DNA from: Myxococcus guangdongensis
GTDB taxonomy: Bacteria; Myxococcota; Myxococcia; Myxococcales; Myxococcaceae
Direction: 5' to 3'
DNA length: 64,000 nt
NCBI RefSeq assembly: GCF_024198255.1
Contig: NZ_JAJVKW010000007.1
Coordinates: 434,001 to 498,000, forward strand
Position numbers and translations under genes: made by a program. Under the pieces are notes generated by a model. That model saw nothing but the letters and a program-made list of their open reading frames with translations, did not search any database and was not told the origin of the DNA. Shown one piece after another: positions 49,395 to 59,680 of this stretch (position 1 is the stretch's first letter; each line of letters starts with the position of its first letter).

Positions 49395-51374
49395 TCATCG
49401 CTTGTGCTTGCTGTCGTACTTCTTGAGCAACTTCGTCACGCTCGGGCGGCTCGAGTGGTTGCTCGGCGCATGCTCGAGAAAGCGCCTGTAATACTGCGCT
49501 CCGATATCGGGCAGATTGAGTCGTGAGTAGGTGGTCCCCAGCACCAGATAACAATCAGCGTTGTATGGATCGAGTTTCACACACCACTCCGCGACGCCAA
49601 TCGCCTCCCTATACTTCCTTGCACCCATCAGGTTCCGAGCATCGCGAACCACCTCGCGAATCGGGCTATTGGCGGGAATCGCTCGCTCCGACGAAACAGC
49701 TCGAGAGGCCGGGGCCTCCTGGTCGTAGATGACCTTGTATCCAGCAGGCGCCACTCTGGGGGGAGGCACACTGCCCGGTGCCGTAGCCTCGGCGCCTCCT
49801 GACGGTTGCACGGGCTGCTCCTCCGCGCTCTTCCGCGTGTACTCCTCGACCAGGGTCCGAGCGGTCGGCATGAGCGAATGACGAGGGTGACGGAGAACGA
49901 ACCGCTGATACTGATTCGCGGCCTCCGTGAACCGCCCCGCGCGCGCAAGGCTCGCCCCGGAAGTCAGCAGACACTGGGGATGGTCCGGTACGCTGTCGAG
50001 GCATTGATTCGCGAAGTCCACGGCGTCCCGATAGGCGCCGCTATCGAGTGCACGTTGCGCCATCTTCCGAGCCTCCTCCGCAAGAACGGCAGCGGACCCA
50101 GGGCGTATGTCATCCAACTGCCCGGGAATCGGGTACGCGGGATTCATCAGGACCTCCGAGGACTGAGACAGCGGCTGCCCGAATGACCCGTAGATGCCTC
50201 CCCAGATGACACCCACGGCCACCGCGGCCCCCACCAGCATCCCCCGCCCCGTCGTGCGTGCGCGGAGCTCCGTCGGCGCCACGGGCGTCTTGTCCACGGC
50301 CGGAGGCGGCACCTCGATCGCCACGGGCGCCAACCCACGGGCCGGCGGCACCTGCGTCGGACGCTCCGCCTGCTGTCGCCACAGCGTCAGCTCATCGATG
50401 AACGACGGAGGCACGGACAGCTCACGCCCCTCCTGCGCCATGTCCCCCCGGAACAGCACCCGCGCCAGATACGCCAGGCTCATCGTCGAGAAGCGAGGTG
50501 AATGCGAATAGAGGAACCCCGCCAGCGCGTCCCCGAACGCATTCGCCGACTCGTACCGCGCCGACAAATCCACCGACAGCGCCTTCATGACGATGTCGTC
50601 CAGCTCCTCCGGCAGGCCTGGGTGCACCTCCCGAGGCGACGGGAACTCTCCGTTCGCCATCCGCATCATCACCGACGCCTGCGAGCCCGACACCGGTGGC
50701 TGCCCGCACAGCATCTCGTACAACACCAACCCTGTCGCCCAGACATCCGTGCGGGCATCCACCTCGCGCCCTCGTGCTTGCTCTGGTGAGAAGAACAGGT
50801 ACTTCCCCTTCACCACCCCCGGCTCCGTCTGGAAGTTGCGCGCCATCCGCGCCTTCGCGATGCCGAAGTCGACGATCTTCACCTGCCCCTCGTAGCTGAC
50901 GAGCACGTTGTCCGGAGAGATGTCCCGATGGACGATGCCCAGCGGCACGCCCTTGTCGTCCGTCCGCGTGTGCGCGTAGTGCAGCCCCCGGCAGATCTCC
51001 AAGGCGATGTACGTCGCGATGGGAATGGGCAACCGCGGCAGGCCCGTCGTCGCCGCCCGCTTCATGATGCGGTGAAGCGGGGCCCCGTCCACCAACTCCA
51101 TCGCCAGGAAGTACTGCTCGTCCACCCGTCCGAAGTCGAAGACCTGCGCGATGTTCCCGTGGGACAGCGTCGCCGAGATGCGCGCCTCATTGACGAACAT
51201 CGACACGAACGCTTCGTCCGCCACGAAGCCCGGAAGCACCTTCTTGATGAGGACGGACTTCGTCACGCCAGCGTCGCCCATCCACCGGGCGCGCCACGTC
51301 TCCGCCATTCCCCCTCGGCCGACCCACGACACCAACTCGTATCGGCCGAACTTGTCTCCGGGCTGCAAGGCCAT
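49395..51374 (-). CDS. Receptor-type Ser/Thr protein kinase, array copy 4 (two TPR-like units)
   Basis: A 659-residue kinase with intact Lys44, HRDISPDN and DFG. After the conserved tail and a short linker there is one membrane helix (about 377-396). The outside contains no sensor-like beta domain; instead two TPR-like units follow (about 430-515 and 570-655), each with C-X9-C (Cys458/468 and Cys598/608), separated by a Pro-rich stretch ending in GYKVIYDQEAP. ATG 51374 is chosen by alignment with copy 5 (both begin MALQPGD). It is very similar to copy 5 at the DNA level. Confidence 0.93.
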   Translation of the reverse strand: MALQPGDKFGRYELVSWVGRGGMAETWRARWMGDAGVTKSVLIKKVLPGFVADEAFVSMFVNEARISATLSHGNIAQVFDFGRVDEQYFLAMELVDGAPLHRIMKRAATTGLPRLPIPIATYIALEICRGLHYAHTRTDDKGVPLGIVHRDISPDNVLVSYEGQVKIVDFGIAKARMARNFQTEPGVVKGKYLFFSPEQARGREVDARTDVWATGLVLYEMLCGQPPVSGSQASVMMRMANGEFPSPREVHPGLPEELDDIVMKALSVDLSARYESANAFGDALAGFLYSHSPRFSTMSLAYLARVLFRGDMAQEGRELSVPPSFIDELTLWRQQAERPTQVPPARGLAPVAIEVPPPAVDKTPVAPTELRARTTGRGMLVGAAVAVGVIWGGIYGSFGQPLSQSSEVLMNPAYPIPGQLDDIRPGSAAVLAEEARKMAQRALDSGAYRDAVDFANQCLDSVPDHPQCLLTSGASLARAGRFTEAANQYQRFVLRHPRHSLMPTARTLVEEYTRKSAEEQPVQPSGGAEATAPGSVPPPRVAPAGYKVIYDQEAPASRAVSSERAIPANSPIREVVRDARNLMGARKYREAIGVAEWCVKLDPYNADCYLVLGTTYSRLNLPDIGAQYYRRFLEHAPSNHSSRPSVTKLLKKYDSKHKR

Positions 51375-51528
51375 ATCAAGCGCCGACCCTACCACAGCCC
51401 TCTTGGATCGCTAACCTGTCCGGTTTTGCCCACTTACTGAAGTGCCCCTCGCGATCATGCGCGCATGGGTGGCAACCCAGCTGAAAGCAGGACGGGCCAC
51501 GAGGTTCACGAGTTCGGGCAGCCCTGGG

Positions 51529-53643
51529 TCAACGATGCGAGTCGTAGGCCTTGAGCAAATCCGTGACACCTTTGCGACTCGGATGGTTGTTTGGGGCAAG
51601 CTCTAGAAAACGTCTGTAATGCCGTGCGCCCTCGTCGGCCTTGTTCAGTCGTGCGGAAACGATTCCCATGAGCAAGTGACAGTCTGGGTTTTCGGGCTCG
51701 ATCCTCGCACACGCCTCCGCGGCAAGGTCCGCCTCTTTGTATTTCTGCGCCTTGATCAACTCCCGAGCCTTCAGAATCAAGTCACGGACCGGGCTATCAG
51801 GGGGATTCCAGAGTGAAGAGGCGGAAGCAGCGCCAGACTTCGTGACGGGCTTGGCAGGGGCGGCCTCGTCGTAGATGACCTTGTATCCAGGCGGAGCCTC
51901 TCGCGGTGGAGACGAACCTCCCGCAGGCGTCGTGCCACGGGCCGTAGCCTCGGTTTCTCCAGGAGGTTGCGCGGGCTTCTCCTCCGTCCTCTTCCTCGAG
52001 TACTCCTCCACCAAGGTCCGAGCCGTCTTCGAGAAATCATGCTCAGGGTGACGGTCGACGAACCGCTGATATCGACTCGCGGCCTCCTCGAACTTCCCAT
52101 CTCGCGCATGGCTGGCCCCAGCAATCAGCAGACACTGGGGATGATCCGGTGCATTCTTGAGGCATTGATCCGCGAAGTCCGCGGCGCTCCGATAGGACCC
52201 ATTATCGCGAGCACGTTGAGCCTTCTTCCGCGCCTCCTCGGCCAGCTCCGTGGCCGACATCGAGCGGGCGCTCTGTTCATCGTCGAGCCGCCCCGGAATC
52301 GGGTACGCGGGATTTACCGGCGCCCCCGAGGACTGCGGCGCCGGCACAGCTTGGGTCCATCCGAAGTACCAGAGGCCCCCTGCCCCGATGATCCCAACGG
52401 CCAACGCTGCCGCGAACAGGACCCCGCGATTGACTCCCAGCCCGACGACCTTGGTCGCGTGAGTCGGAACCTCGGGCCCATCATCCACGACCGGAGGCGG
52501 CACCTCGATCGCCGCGGGTAACAACTTCCGGGTCGCCCGCGGAGGCCGGGACTTCAAGTCCGTCTCGACCTGGGACATCACCTGCGAGACCACCGGCTTC
52601 GACCCACGGGCCGGCGGCACCTGCGTCGGAGTCTCCGCCTGCTGTCGCCACAGCGTCAGCTCATCGATGAACGACGGAGGCACGGACAGCTCACGCCCCT
52701 CCTGCGCCATGTCCCCCCGGAACAGCACCCGCGCCAGGTACGCCAGGTTCATCGCCGAGAAGCGCGGCGAATACGAATACAGGAACCCCGCCAGCGCATC
52801 CGCGAACGCGTTCGCCGACTCGTACCGCGCCGACAAGTCCACCGCCAACGCCTTCATGACGATGTCGTCCAGTTCCTCCGGCAGGCCCGGGTACACCTTC
52901 CGAGGCGACGGGAACTCCCCGTTCGCCATCCGCATCATCACCGACGCCTGCGACCCCGACACCGGCGGCTGCCCGCACAACATCTCGTACAACACCAACC
53001 CTGTCGCCCACACATCCGACCGCGCATCCACCTCCCGCCCTCTCGCCTGCTCCGGTGAGAAGAACAGATACTTCCCCTTCACCACCCCCGGCTCCGTCTG
53101 GAAGTTGCGCGCCATCCGCGCCTTCGCGATGCCGAAGTCGACGATCTTCACCTGCCCCTCGTAGCTGACGAGCACGTTGTCCGGGGAGATGTCCCGATGG
53201 ACAATGCCCAACGGCACGCCCTTGTCGTCCGTCCGCGTGTGCGCGTAGTGCAGCCCCCGGCAGATCTCCAACGTGATGTACGTCGCGATGGGAATGGGCA
53301 ACCGCGGCAGGCCCGTCTTCACCGCCCGCTTCATGATGCGGTGCAGCGGCGGCCCATCCACCAACTCCATCGCCAGGTAGTACTGCCCATCCACCCGTCC
53401 GAAGTCGAAGACCTGCGCGATGTTCCCGTGGGACAGCGTCGCCGAGATGCGCGCCTCATTGACGAACATCGACACGAACGCGTCGTCCGCCACGAACTCC
53501 GGCAGCACCTTCTTGATCAGGACGGACTTCGTCACGCCGGCGTCGCCCAGCCACCGGGCGCGCCACGTCTCCGCCATTCCCCCCCGACCGAGCCACGACA
53601 CCAACTCGTATCGGCCGAACCTGTCTCCGGGCTGCAAGGCCAT
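51529..53643 (-). CDS. Receptor-type Ser/Thr protein kinase, array copy 5 (two TPR-like units)
   Basis: A 704-residue kinase, nearest to the divergent FHA activator. It begins MALQPGDRFGRYELVSW and has Lys44, HRDISPDN and DFG. The cytoplasmic linker is slightly longer than in copy 4 (TDLKSRPPRATRKLL). The membrane helix is at about 406-427. Two outer TPR-like units (about 465-550 and 618-700) carry C-X9-C pairs Cys494/504 and Cys645/655, with the GYKVIYDEAAP spacer between. It is the first gene downstream of the 62-base divergent promoter region and shares its 5' flank with copy 4. Confidence 0.93.
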   Translation of the reverse strand: MALQPGDRFGRYELVSWLGRGGMAETWRARWLGDAGVTKSVLIKKVLPEFVADDAFVSMFVNEARISATLSHGNIAQVFDFGRVDGQYYLAMELVDGPPLHRIMKRAVKTGLPRLPIPIATYITLEICRGLHYAHTRTDDKGVPLGIVHRDISPDNVLVSYEGQVKIVDFGIAKARMARNFQTEPGVVKGKYLFFSPEQARGREVDARSDVWATGLVLYEMLCGQPPVSGSQASVMMRMANGEFPSPRKVYPGLPEELDDIVMKALAVDLSARYESANAFADALAGFLYSYSPRFSAMNLAYLARVLFRGDMAQEGRELSVPPSFIDELTLWRQQAETPTQVPPARGSKPVVSQVMSQVETDLKSRPPRATRKLLPAAIEVPPPVVDDGPEVPTHATKVVGLGVNRGVLFAAALAVGIIGAGGLWYFGWTQAVPAPQSSGAPVNPAYPIPGRLDDEQSARSMSATELAEEARKKAQRARDNGSYRSAADFADQCLKNAPDHPQCLLIAGASHARDGKFEEAASRYQRFVDRHPEHDFSKTARTLVEEYSRKRTEEKPAQPPGETEATARGTTPAGGSSPPREAPPGYKVIYDEAAPAKPVTKSGAASASSLWNPPDSPVRDLILKARELIKAQKYKEADLAAEACARIEPENPDCHLLMGIVSARLNKADEGARHYRRFLELAPNNHPSRKGVTDLLKAYDSHR

Positions 53644-53667
53644 ATCAAGAACCGACCCTACCCCACT

Positions 53668-53694
53668 TTCCCAGGTCCCCGAACTTCCCAGGTC
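53668..53694. promoter_or_regulatory. Paired direct repeat TTCCCAGGTC between the kinase array and the FHA activator
   Basis: TTCCCAGGTC occurs exactly twice (53668-53677 and 53685-53694), 17 bases apart, in the 62-base divergent gap. Just to its right, TATGAT (53705-53710) looks like a -10 element for the activator and overlaps the ATG at 53706. A dimeric regulator could use the repeats to control both directions. The match to a known site is not recognised. Confidence 0.5.
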
Positions 53695-53705
53695 TTCCCC
53701 GTGCT

Positions 53706-55103
<1,398 letters not shown>

Positions 55104-55294
55104 GCCAGGGAGGTGTCGCAAGCCCACTTCCCCACCCCGCCTCACAGCACGCGATGTGCGTGCGCCACGGTGAGAGGAAAAATCCACGCAGCCCGTGGCC
55201 GACCCGGAGCGCGCGGGGTCTCCTCGGTGAGAGGCCGTTATTTCCTCCGGACCTTTCGGAATCAGGTGGGGTTGGCGCGGGGCCAGCTCCCCAG

Positions 55295-55331
55295 ACGAGG
55301 CGTCGGGACGGTACCCGGCGCCTCGTTTTTT
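55295..55331 (+). terminator. Intrinsic terminator about 190 bases after the activator gene
   Basis: ACGAGGCG and CGCCTCGT, with an inner CGGG/CCCG pair, form a strong stem followed by six Ts (55326-55331). It works on the plus strand only. The 261-base gap (55104-55364) also holds GGGGCCAGCTCCCC, another small hairpin upstream of it, but no gene. The distance from the activator stop is long for a simple 3' end. Confidence 0.7.
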
Positions 55332-55364
55332 CTTGGCGGGCACACGCCCCGCGCCGGCCACTGC

Positions 55365-56318
55365 TCAGTAGACGACGAGCGCCTGGGGGGCGTGGTAGCT
55401 GACGATGGTCAGCACCGGGATGCGCGGCGCCTCGGCGTCATCGTCGTTGCCTCCCGACGTCAGGCGCACCCCATCGAAGCGCGCGAGGAAGACGTACTCG
55501 CGACGCGCCTCGAGGAAGGGGTCCGCGACGGAGAGCCGGCCCAGCGCCTCGCGGCCCGTCTCGTCCGAGACGTTGTCGAAGTGCTTGCGCGTGGAGGAGA
55601 CGGTGCCGCGCTCGCGCGTGCTGAGATTCCCACCCAGCCGCCCCGGCCCGGTGAGCTGCGTCTGCCCACCCAGATCACCGCTCGTCGTCGTCGTGGTGTC
55701 GAACGTCTCCCCGTAGCCCACCGGGGCATCCGACTCCACCGAGGCCAGCGTGTGCTCCACCAGCCACACCGTGGGCTTCTCCCCTTCCGAGCGCTGGTCC
55801 GCGACGCGCGCGCGCAGCATCACGTAGCGGCCCTTGTACGTGTCCGGACGCTCCACCGCCGAGGCGAGGGAGAAGATGGGAATCTTGCGCTCCTGCAGGT
55901 ACTGGAGCTCGCCGGGCACGCTGCCTCCGCGCTGCGCCACCACGCGCGCGATGAGGTTCGCGGCCTCGGGCCGGACCTTCAGGTCCTCCGCCCACGCGCC
56001 GCCGAGCAGCGCTCGGATCTGCGTGAAGGGCGTCAGCTCGACGCAGGCCTTGAGGGCCGCCCAGCCTTCATCGCGAGACTCGGCCTGGACCCGACGCGCG
56101 GCGGCCTCGCACAGGGCCGGATTCGGATAGCGCGCGACGAAGCCCTTGGGGTCCGCGGAGGCGCTGGGCGGCGGGGCCTCGCGGGCCTTCTCGACGACGG
56201 GCGCGTCCTCGCGGGGCGGCGACTCCGCCCAGGTGACATGGGAGTGCGACGCGCCGCAGCCGGCGGCGAGCGAGCCCAACAGGGCCCAGGTGGGGAGAGT
56301 CCAGGGATGGTGGCGCAT
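55365..56318 (-). CDS. Lipoprotein of unknown function
   Basis: A 317-residue lipoprotein (lipobox LLGSLAAGCGASH). After a Pro-rich linker the protein is a mixed alpha/beta domain, with PNPALCEAAARRVQAES and a later strand-rich part (DTYKGRYVMLRARVADQ) that looks OB- or bOB-like. A Thr-rich segment (FDTTTTTSGDLGGQ) breaks it. AGGAG lies 8 bases before the ATG. I do not recognise the family. It is preceded 11 bases upstream by the Cys-rich gene. Confidence 0.8.
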   Translation of the reverse strand: MRHHPWTLPTWALLGSLAAGCGASHSHVTWAESPPREDAPVVEKAREAPPPSASADPKGFVARYPNPALCEAAARRVQAESRDEGWAALKACVELTPFTQIRALLGGAWAEDLKVRPEAANLIARVVAQRGGSVPGELQYLQERKIPIFSLASAVERPDTYKGRYVMLRARVADQRSEGEKPTVWLVEHTLASVESDAPVGYGETFDTTTTTSGDLGGQTQLTGPGRLGGNLSTRERGTVSSTRKHFDNVSDETGREALGRLSVADPFLEARREYVFLARFDGVRLTSGGNDDDAEAPRIPVLTIVSYHAPQALVVY

Positions 56319-56329
56319 GGCGCTGACTC

Positions 56330-57010
56330 CTAGAGCGAGGCGGAACCAGAACGAGAGGCCCCAGCACGCTCCCGCGCGGTGGGCGACGTGGACGTCGAGG
56401 GCAACACGACCGAGCACACGTCCTCGCAGCGCTCGCTCAGGCACGCGAGCGTCGCGGGGGAGGTCTGCTGCTGGGACACGTCCGCGTAGCAGCGATCTCC
56501 CGTGCCAGGGCAGCCTCGGCGCGCGGCGCACTCACAACAGGGCGCGGCCACGGTGGCCATCAACTGCGCCTCCTGGAGGACCGTGGACAGGCTGCGGTAG
56601 CACGTGCGCGCCGTCGCCGCGAAGCGGCCCTTCGTGTCCACGATGGACACGCTGCCACCGAGCCCGCATCGGTCCGCGGCGGCGAGATAGCGCTTCTCAC
56701 ACATGGAGATGAGCGTCGCGTCGGTGACGCCCTCGCGCGCATTGCTCACCGTCTCCGTGCACAGCGCGCGGGAGATGTCCTTGAGCAGCTTGCGGTTGGC
56801 CGCGTCCTGCTCGGAGCTCGGCGTGCCCGGCGTGGCGTCGGACTCGAAGACACACTCCTTGCCTTCGCGGAGCGTGTCGACGGTACAGGCCCACGCCGTG
56901 GGGGAATCATCGGACACGGGCGGCGCCGAGAGCGCTTCCGGTGCCAGCGCCGGAGTCGCGGCGGGAGGAGCCGAACCCAACAAGAACAGGGAGACGATGA
57001 GCGCCTTCAT
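56330..57010 (-). CDS. Secreted cysteine-rich protein
   Basis: A 226-residue protein with a signal peptide (MKALIVSLFLLGSAPPAA). The mature part has 14 cysteines, among them a CCEC cluster and the pairs CLSERCEDVC, so it is probably stabilised by disulfides outside the cytoplasm. No known fold is recognised. ATG 57010 is chosen over GTG 57016, which adds only two residues. It is probably co-transcribed with the following lipoprotein gene (11 bases). Confidence 0.75.
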   Translation of the reverse strand: MKALIVSLFLLGSAPPAATPALAPEALSAPPVSDDSPTAWACTVDTLREGKECVFESDATPGTPSSEQDAANRKLLKDISRALCTETVSNAREGVTDATLISMCEKRYLAAADRCGLGGSVSIVDTKGRFAATARTCYRSLSTVLQEAQLMATVAAPCCECAARRGCPGTGDRCYADVSQQQTSPATLACLSERCEDVCSVVLPSTSTSPTARERAGASRSGSASL

Positions 57011-57131
57011 GGACACGGCAGGTTAGGCGCTCGCGGCGCGCCACACAAACCAGACCCGGTGTCACTGTTCACCCCACACCTGGGCCTCCAGGACGACCCG
57101 CCGTGCACTTCCCCACGGCGGACCTCTTCGG

Positions 57132-57413
57132 TCATGGACGGGGAAGCTCCTCGCGATCCGAGATGAAGAGGTAGCCGAACACCACGACGCTGATGATGAC
57201 GCAGGTCAGGGCGACCACGAGCATCAAGGACAGCCGGCGCCCCACCAGGACGCTCACATAGATTTCTCCGGCCACGACGAGGAGCACCATGGCGAGGATG
57301 GACAGGGCGCGTCGCCAGGCCTGTCGCGAGGTCGGGGGCCACCCACGACGCACCGCGCCCGAGGGACGCTCGGACAGGCGAGGACCGCGAAGGCTGGACG
57401 GTTCGGCTGGCAT
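57132..57413 (-). CDS. Small two-helix membrane protein
   Basis: A 93-residue protein: a basic N-terminus (GPRLSERPSGAVRRGW) and two membrane helices (SILAMVLLVVAGEIYVSVLV and LMLVVALTCVIISVVVFGYL) ending in a short charged tail. The topology puts both ends in the cytoplasm. The function is unknown. The start ATG 57413 is chosen because the frame upstream is Arg-rich and unlike the gene. A GTCTCG/CGAGAC hairpin lies 33 bases upstream (57446-57463). Confidence 0.6.
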   Translation of the reverse strand: MPAEPSSLRGPRLSERPSGAVRRGWPPTSRQAWRRALSILAMVLLVVAGEIYVSVLVGRRLSLMLVVALTCVIISVVVFGYLFISDREELPRP

Positions 57414-57703
57414 GACGCGGGCCCCTCGTCTCGATTCGACCAGGTGTCTCGCGCCCACGAGACGTGAGCACGAGACCCGCCCCCTCCGGCGGCGCGGCGT
57501 CAGCCAGGGGAACCTGTGTTGAACGTGGAGCGCCGCGCGACGACGCGCAACGGGACCGGAGGCGGCCTCGCGCGAGCCCCGGGCCCACCGCGCGGAGGGC
57601 CTCACGCCATCGAGGCGCTCCCCTGCTCCCATGTCGGCGCCCACGCGACGAACGCGCGCACCCACCCTTGCACCCTCACCGGGCCCGCTGGAATGGTGGG
57701 TCG

Positions 57704-58057
57704 ATGCACGCCCCTCCTTCTGTTGAATGGACACCGTACGAAGCGGGAGCCTCGCTCGGCTGGGAGGGCTCGCAGGGTGGCACCATCGCGCGGGACGAAG
57801 AGGTCGCGGGGCAACTGCGACTCACGTACGAGCGCGATGACAGTCGCTCGTTCCATGCCGTCACCTGCTCCGTGACAGGCTGGTTGCTCCACCATCGCTT
57901 CTTCGACAACGCGGAGGCCGCGAGCGAGGCCTATGACGCGATGAAGCCAGCGCTCGAGGCGCTGCGCACCCACCTGCGCGAGGGCGGACCGGGTTCCCCC
58001 GAGGAAGCTCGACGCGGGGGGCCCCTGCTCGCGGACTTCCTCGCGCGCTTTGCCTGA
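57704..58057 (+). CDS. Small hypothetical protein
   Basis: A 117-residue acidic protein. It has an alpha/beta start (ASLGWEGSQGGTIARDEEVAG), a strand pair (AVTCSVTGWLLHHRFF) and a helical end (EAASEAYDAMKPALEALRTHL). No motif is recognised. It lies 72 bases upstream of the ankyrin-SUKH gene on the same strand and may form a unit with it. The 290-base gap on its left holds only the hairpin at 57446-57463. Confidence 0.6.
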   Translation: MHAPPSVEWTPYEAGASLGWEGSQGGTIARDEEVAGQLRLTYERDDSRSFHAVTCSVTGWLLHHRFFDNAEAASEAYDAMKPALEALRTHLREGGPGSPEEARRGGPLLADFLARFA

Positions 58058-58129
58058 AACAGGAGGGGTCGCGACATTTCGGTCGAGGCGACGTTGAGGA
58101 GAACGACCGTCCCCGCCGGAGCCCCCCTC

Positions 58130-59665
58130 ATGTCGCCCAAGAAGAAGTTGTCCCCCCTGGACGCCAGGCTGCTCGCAGCCATCGAAGCCTCGAACGCCAA
58201 GGACGTCGCGAAGCAGCTCGCGGCGGGCGCCAACCCGAACACCGTCGATGGCAAGGGGTATCCCGCCCTGCACTCCGCGGCCAGCGAAGGCCGCCTCGAG
58301 GTGGTCCGCCTGCTGCTCGACGCCGGCGCGGACCTCCACGCACAGGACGCGGAGGGAGCCATCGCGCTCTCGTTCGCCACGGCGCAATCAGGTGACGAAG
58401 GGGTGGCGTTGGTGAAGCTGCTCATCGACAAGGGCTCGCACATCAACCATCGATGGAACGACGAGGCGGGCTCCACGGTGCTCACGGACCTGCTCGGCGA
58501 GGAGAACGAGGAGCCCTCGGAGGACATCCTCGCGGCGCTGCTGAAGGCGGGGGTGGAGCTCAATGCCCCCAATGGGCAGAACGAGACGCCCCTGATGCTG
58601 GCCGCGGAGTTCAAGGACCAGCCGAAGCTGACGGAGCTGCTGCTCGAGCACGGCGCCACCGTGGACACCGTCAACGAGCGCGGGTGGACGGCCCTGATGT
58701 GGGCCATCCGCGCTGGGAACGTGGGGGCGGTGGAGCGGCTCATCGCGAAGGGCGCCAACGTCAACCACCTCGCGACGGATGACGAGGGCGACACCGCCCT
58801 CACCCTCACCCTCAACGAAGACGAGCTCTTCAGCACCCCGTCGCCGCGAATCGTGAGCGCGCTGCTGCGCGCGGGCGCCAACCCGAACCAGCCCAATGCG
58901 CGGGGATGGACGCCGCTGCACCTGGCGGCCTGCATCGAGGACGTGGAGCCGCTCGAGGCGCTGCTCGCGGCGCGCGCGGATCCGAACCTGGCCAACACGG
59001 TGGGCTACTACCCCATCGACCTCGCGACGCGCCGTGGCTACACGAAGGTCATCGAGCGCCTGCTCGCGGCCGGAGGTCCCACGCGGGAGCAGGCCGCTCG
59101 CAAGCGCATGGACGGCATCTGGAAGCAGATTGGCGACTGGGCCGACAAGCACCACCCGGGCTACGCATCGCGGCTGACGGTCAACCGTCCCGCCACGTCC
59201 CAGCAGATCGCCGCATTGGAGAAGCGGGTCGGCAGGGAGCTGCCCTCGGACTTCCGCGCGTTCCTCCAGAAGTTCGGCGGGGGGGCCGGGACGTCCAGGG
59301 GGCTGTCCATCTCCGAGTACTACGTGCTGCCCACGGAGCACATCCAAGACGTGTGGAAGGGCTTGCGCGAGCACGTCGACAACGGCGTCTTCAAGAAGGC
59401 CACGCCCCACGAGCTGTCCGAGGAGCAGCAGTTCGTGAAGTGGACGTGGTGGCACCCGGGCTGGGTGCCCTTCGCTTCGGACAGTGGCGGCAACCTCTAC
59501 TGCGTGGACCTGGAGCCCGAGGAGCATGGCAGCGTCGGGCAGGTGATTCGTTGGGAGATCCACGGCGGTCCCCTGGGCCCGTACGCCGACTCGATGGAGG
59601 ACTTCTTCGAGGCGTATCTCCAGAAGCTGGAGAACGGTCGCTACGACGCCAGCGTGCTCGATTGA
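58130..59665 (+). CDS. Ankyrin-repeat protein with C-terminal SUKH (SMI1/KNR4) domain
   Basis: A 511-residue protein. Residues about 20-330 form about nine ankyrin repeats (for example GYPALHSAASEGRLEVVRLL and GWTPLHLAACIEDVEPLEAL). The C-terminal part (about 360-505) matches the SMI1/KNR4 (SUKH) fold, with LPSDFRAFLQKFGGGAG and WVPFASDSGGNLYCVDL as landmarks. SUKH domains are the commonest immunity proteins against contact-dependent and polymorphic toxins, while ankyrin arrays bind proteins. No toxin gene is visible nearby. ATG 58130 is used; a longer TTG start at 58094 is weaker. Confidence 0.9.
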   Translation: MSPKKKLSPLDARLLAAIEASNAKDVAKQLAAGANPNTVDGKGYPALHSAASEGRLEVVRLLLDAGADLHAQDAEGAIALSFATAQSGDEGVALVKLLIDKGSHINHRWNDEAGSTVLTDLLGEENEEPSEDILAALLKAGVELNAPNGQNETPLMLAAEFKDQPKLTELLLEHGATVDTVNERGWTALMWAIRAGNVGAVERLIAKGANVNHLATDDEGDTALTLTLNEDELFSTPSPRIVSALLRAGANPNQPNARGWTPLHLAACIEDVEPLEALLAARADPNLANTVGYYPIDLATRRGYTKVIERLLAAGGPTREQAARKRMDGIWKQIGDWADKHHPGYASRLTVNRPATSQQIAALEKRVGRELPSDFRAFLQKFGGGAGTSRGLSISEYYVLPTEHIQDVWKGLREHVDNGVFKKATPHELSEEQQFVKWTWWHPGWVPFASDSGGNLYCVDLEPEEHGSVGQVIRWEIHGGPLGPYADSMEDFFEAYLQKLENGRYDASVLD

Positions 59666-59680
59666 GCCCGGGACCCGGCA

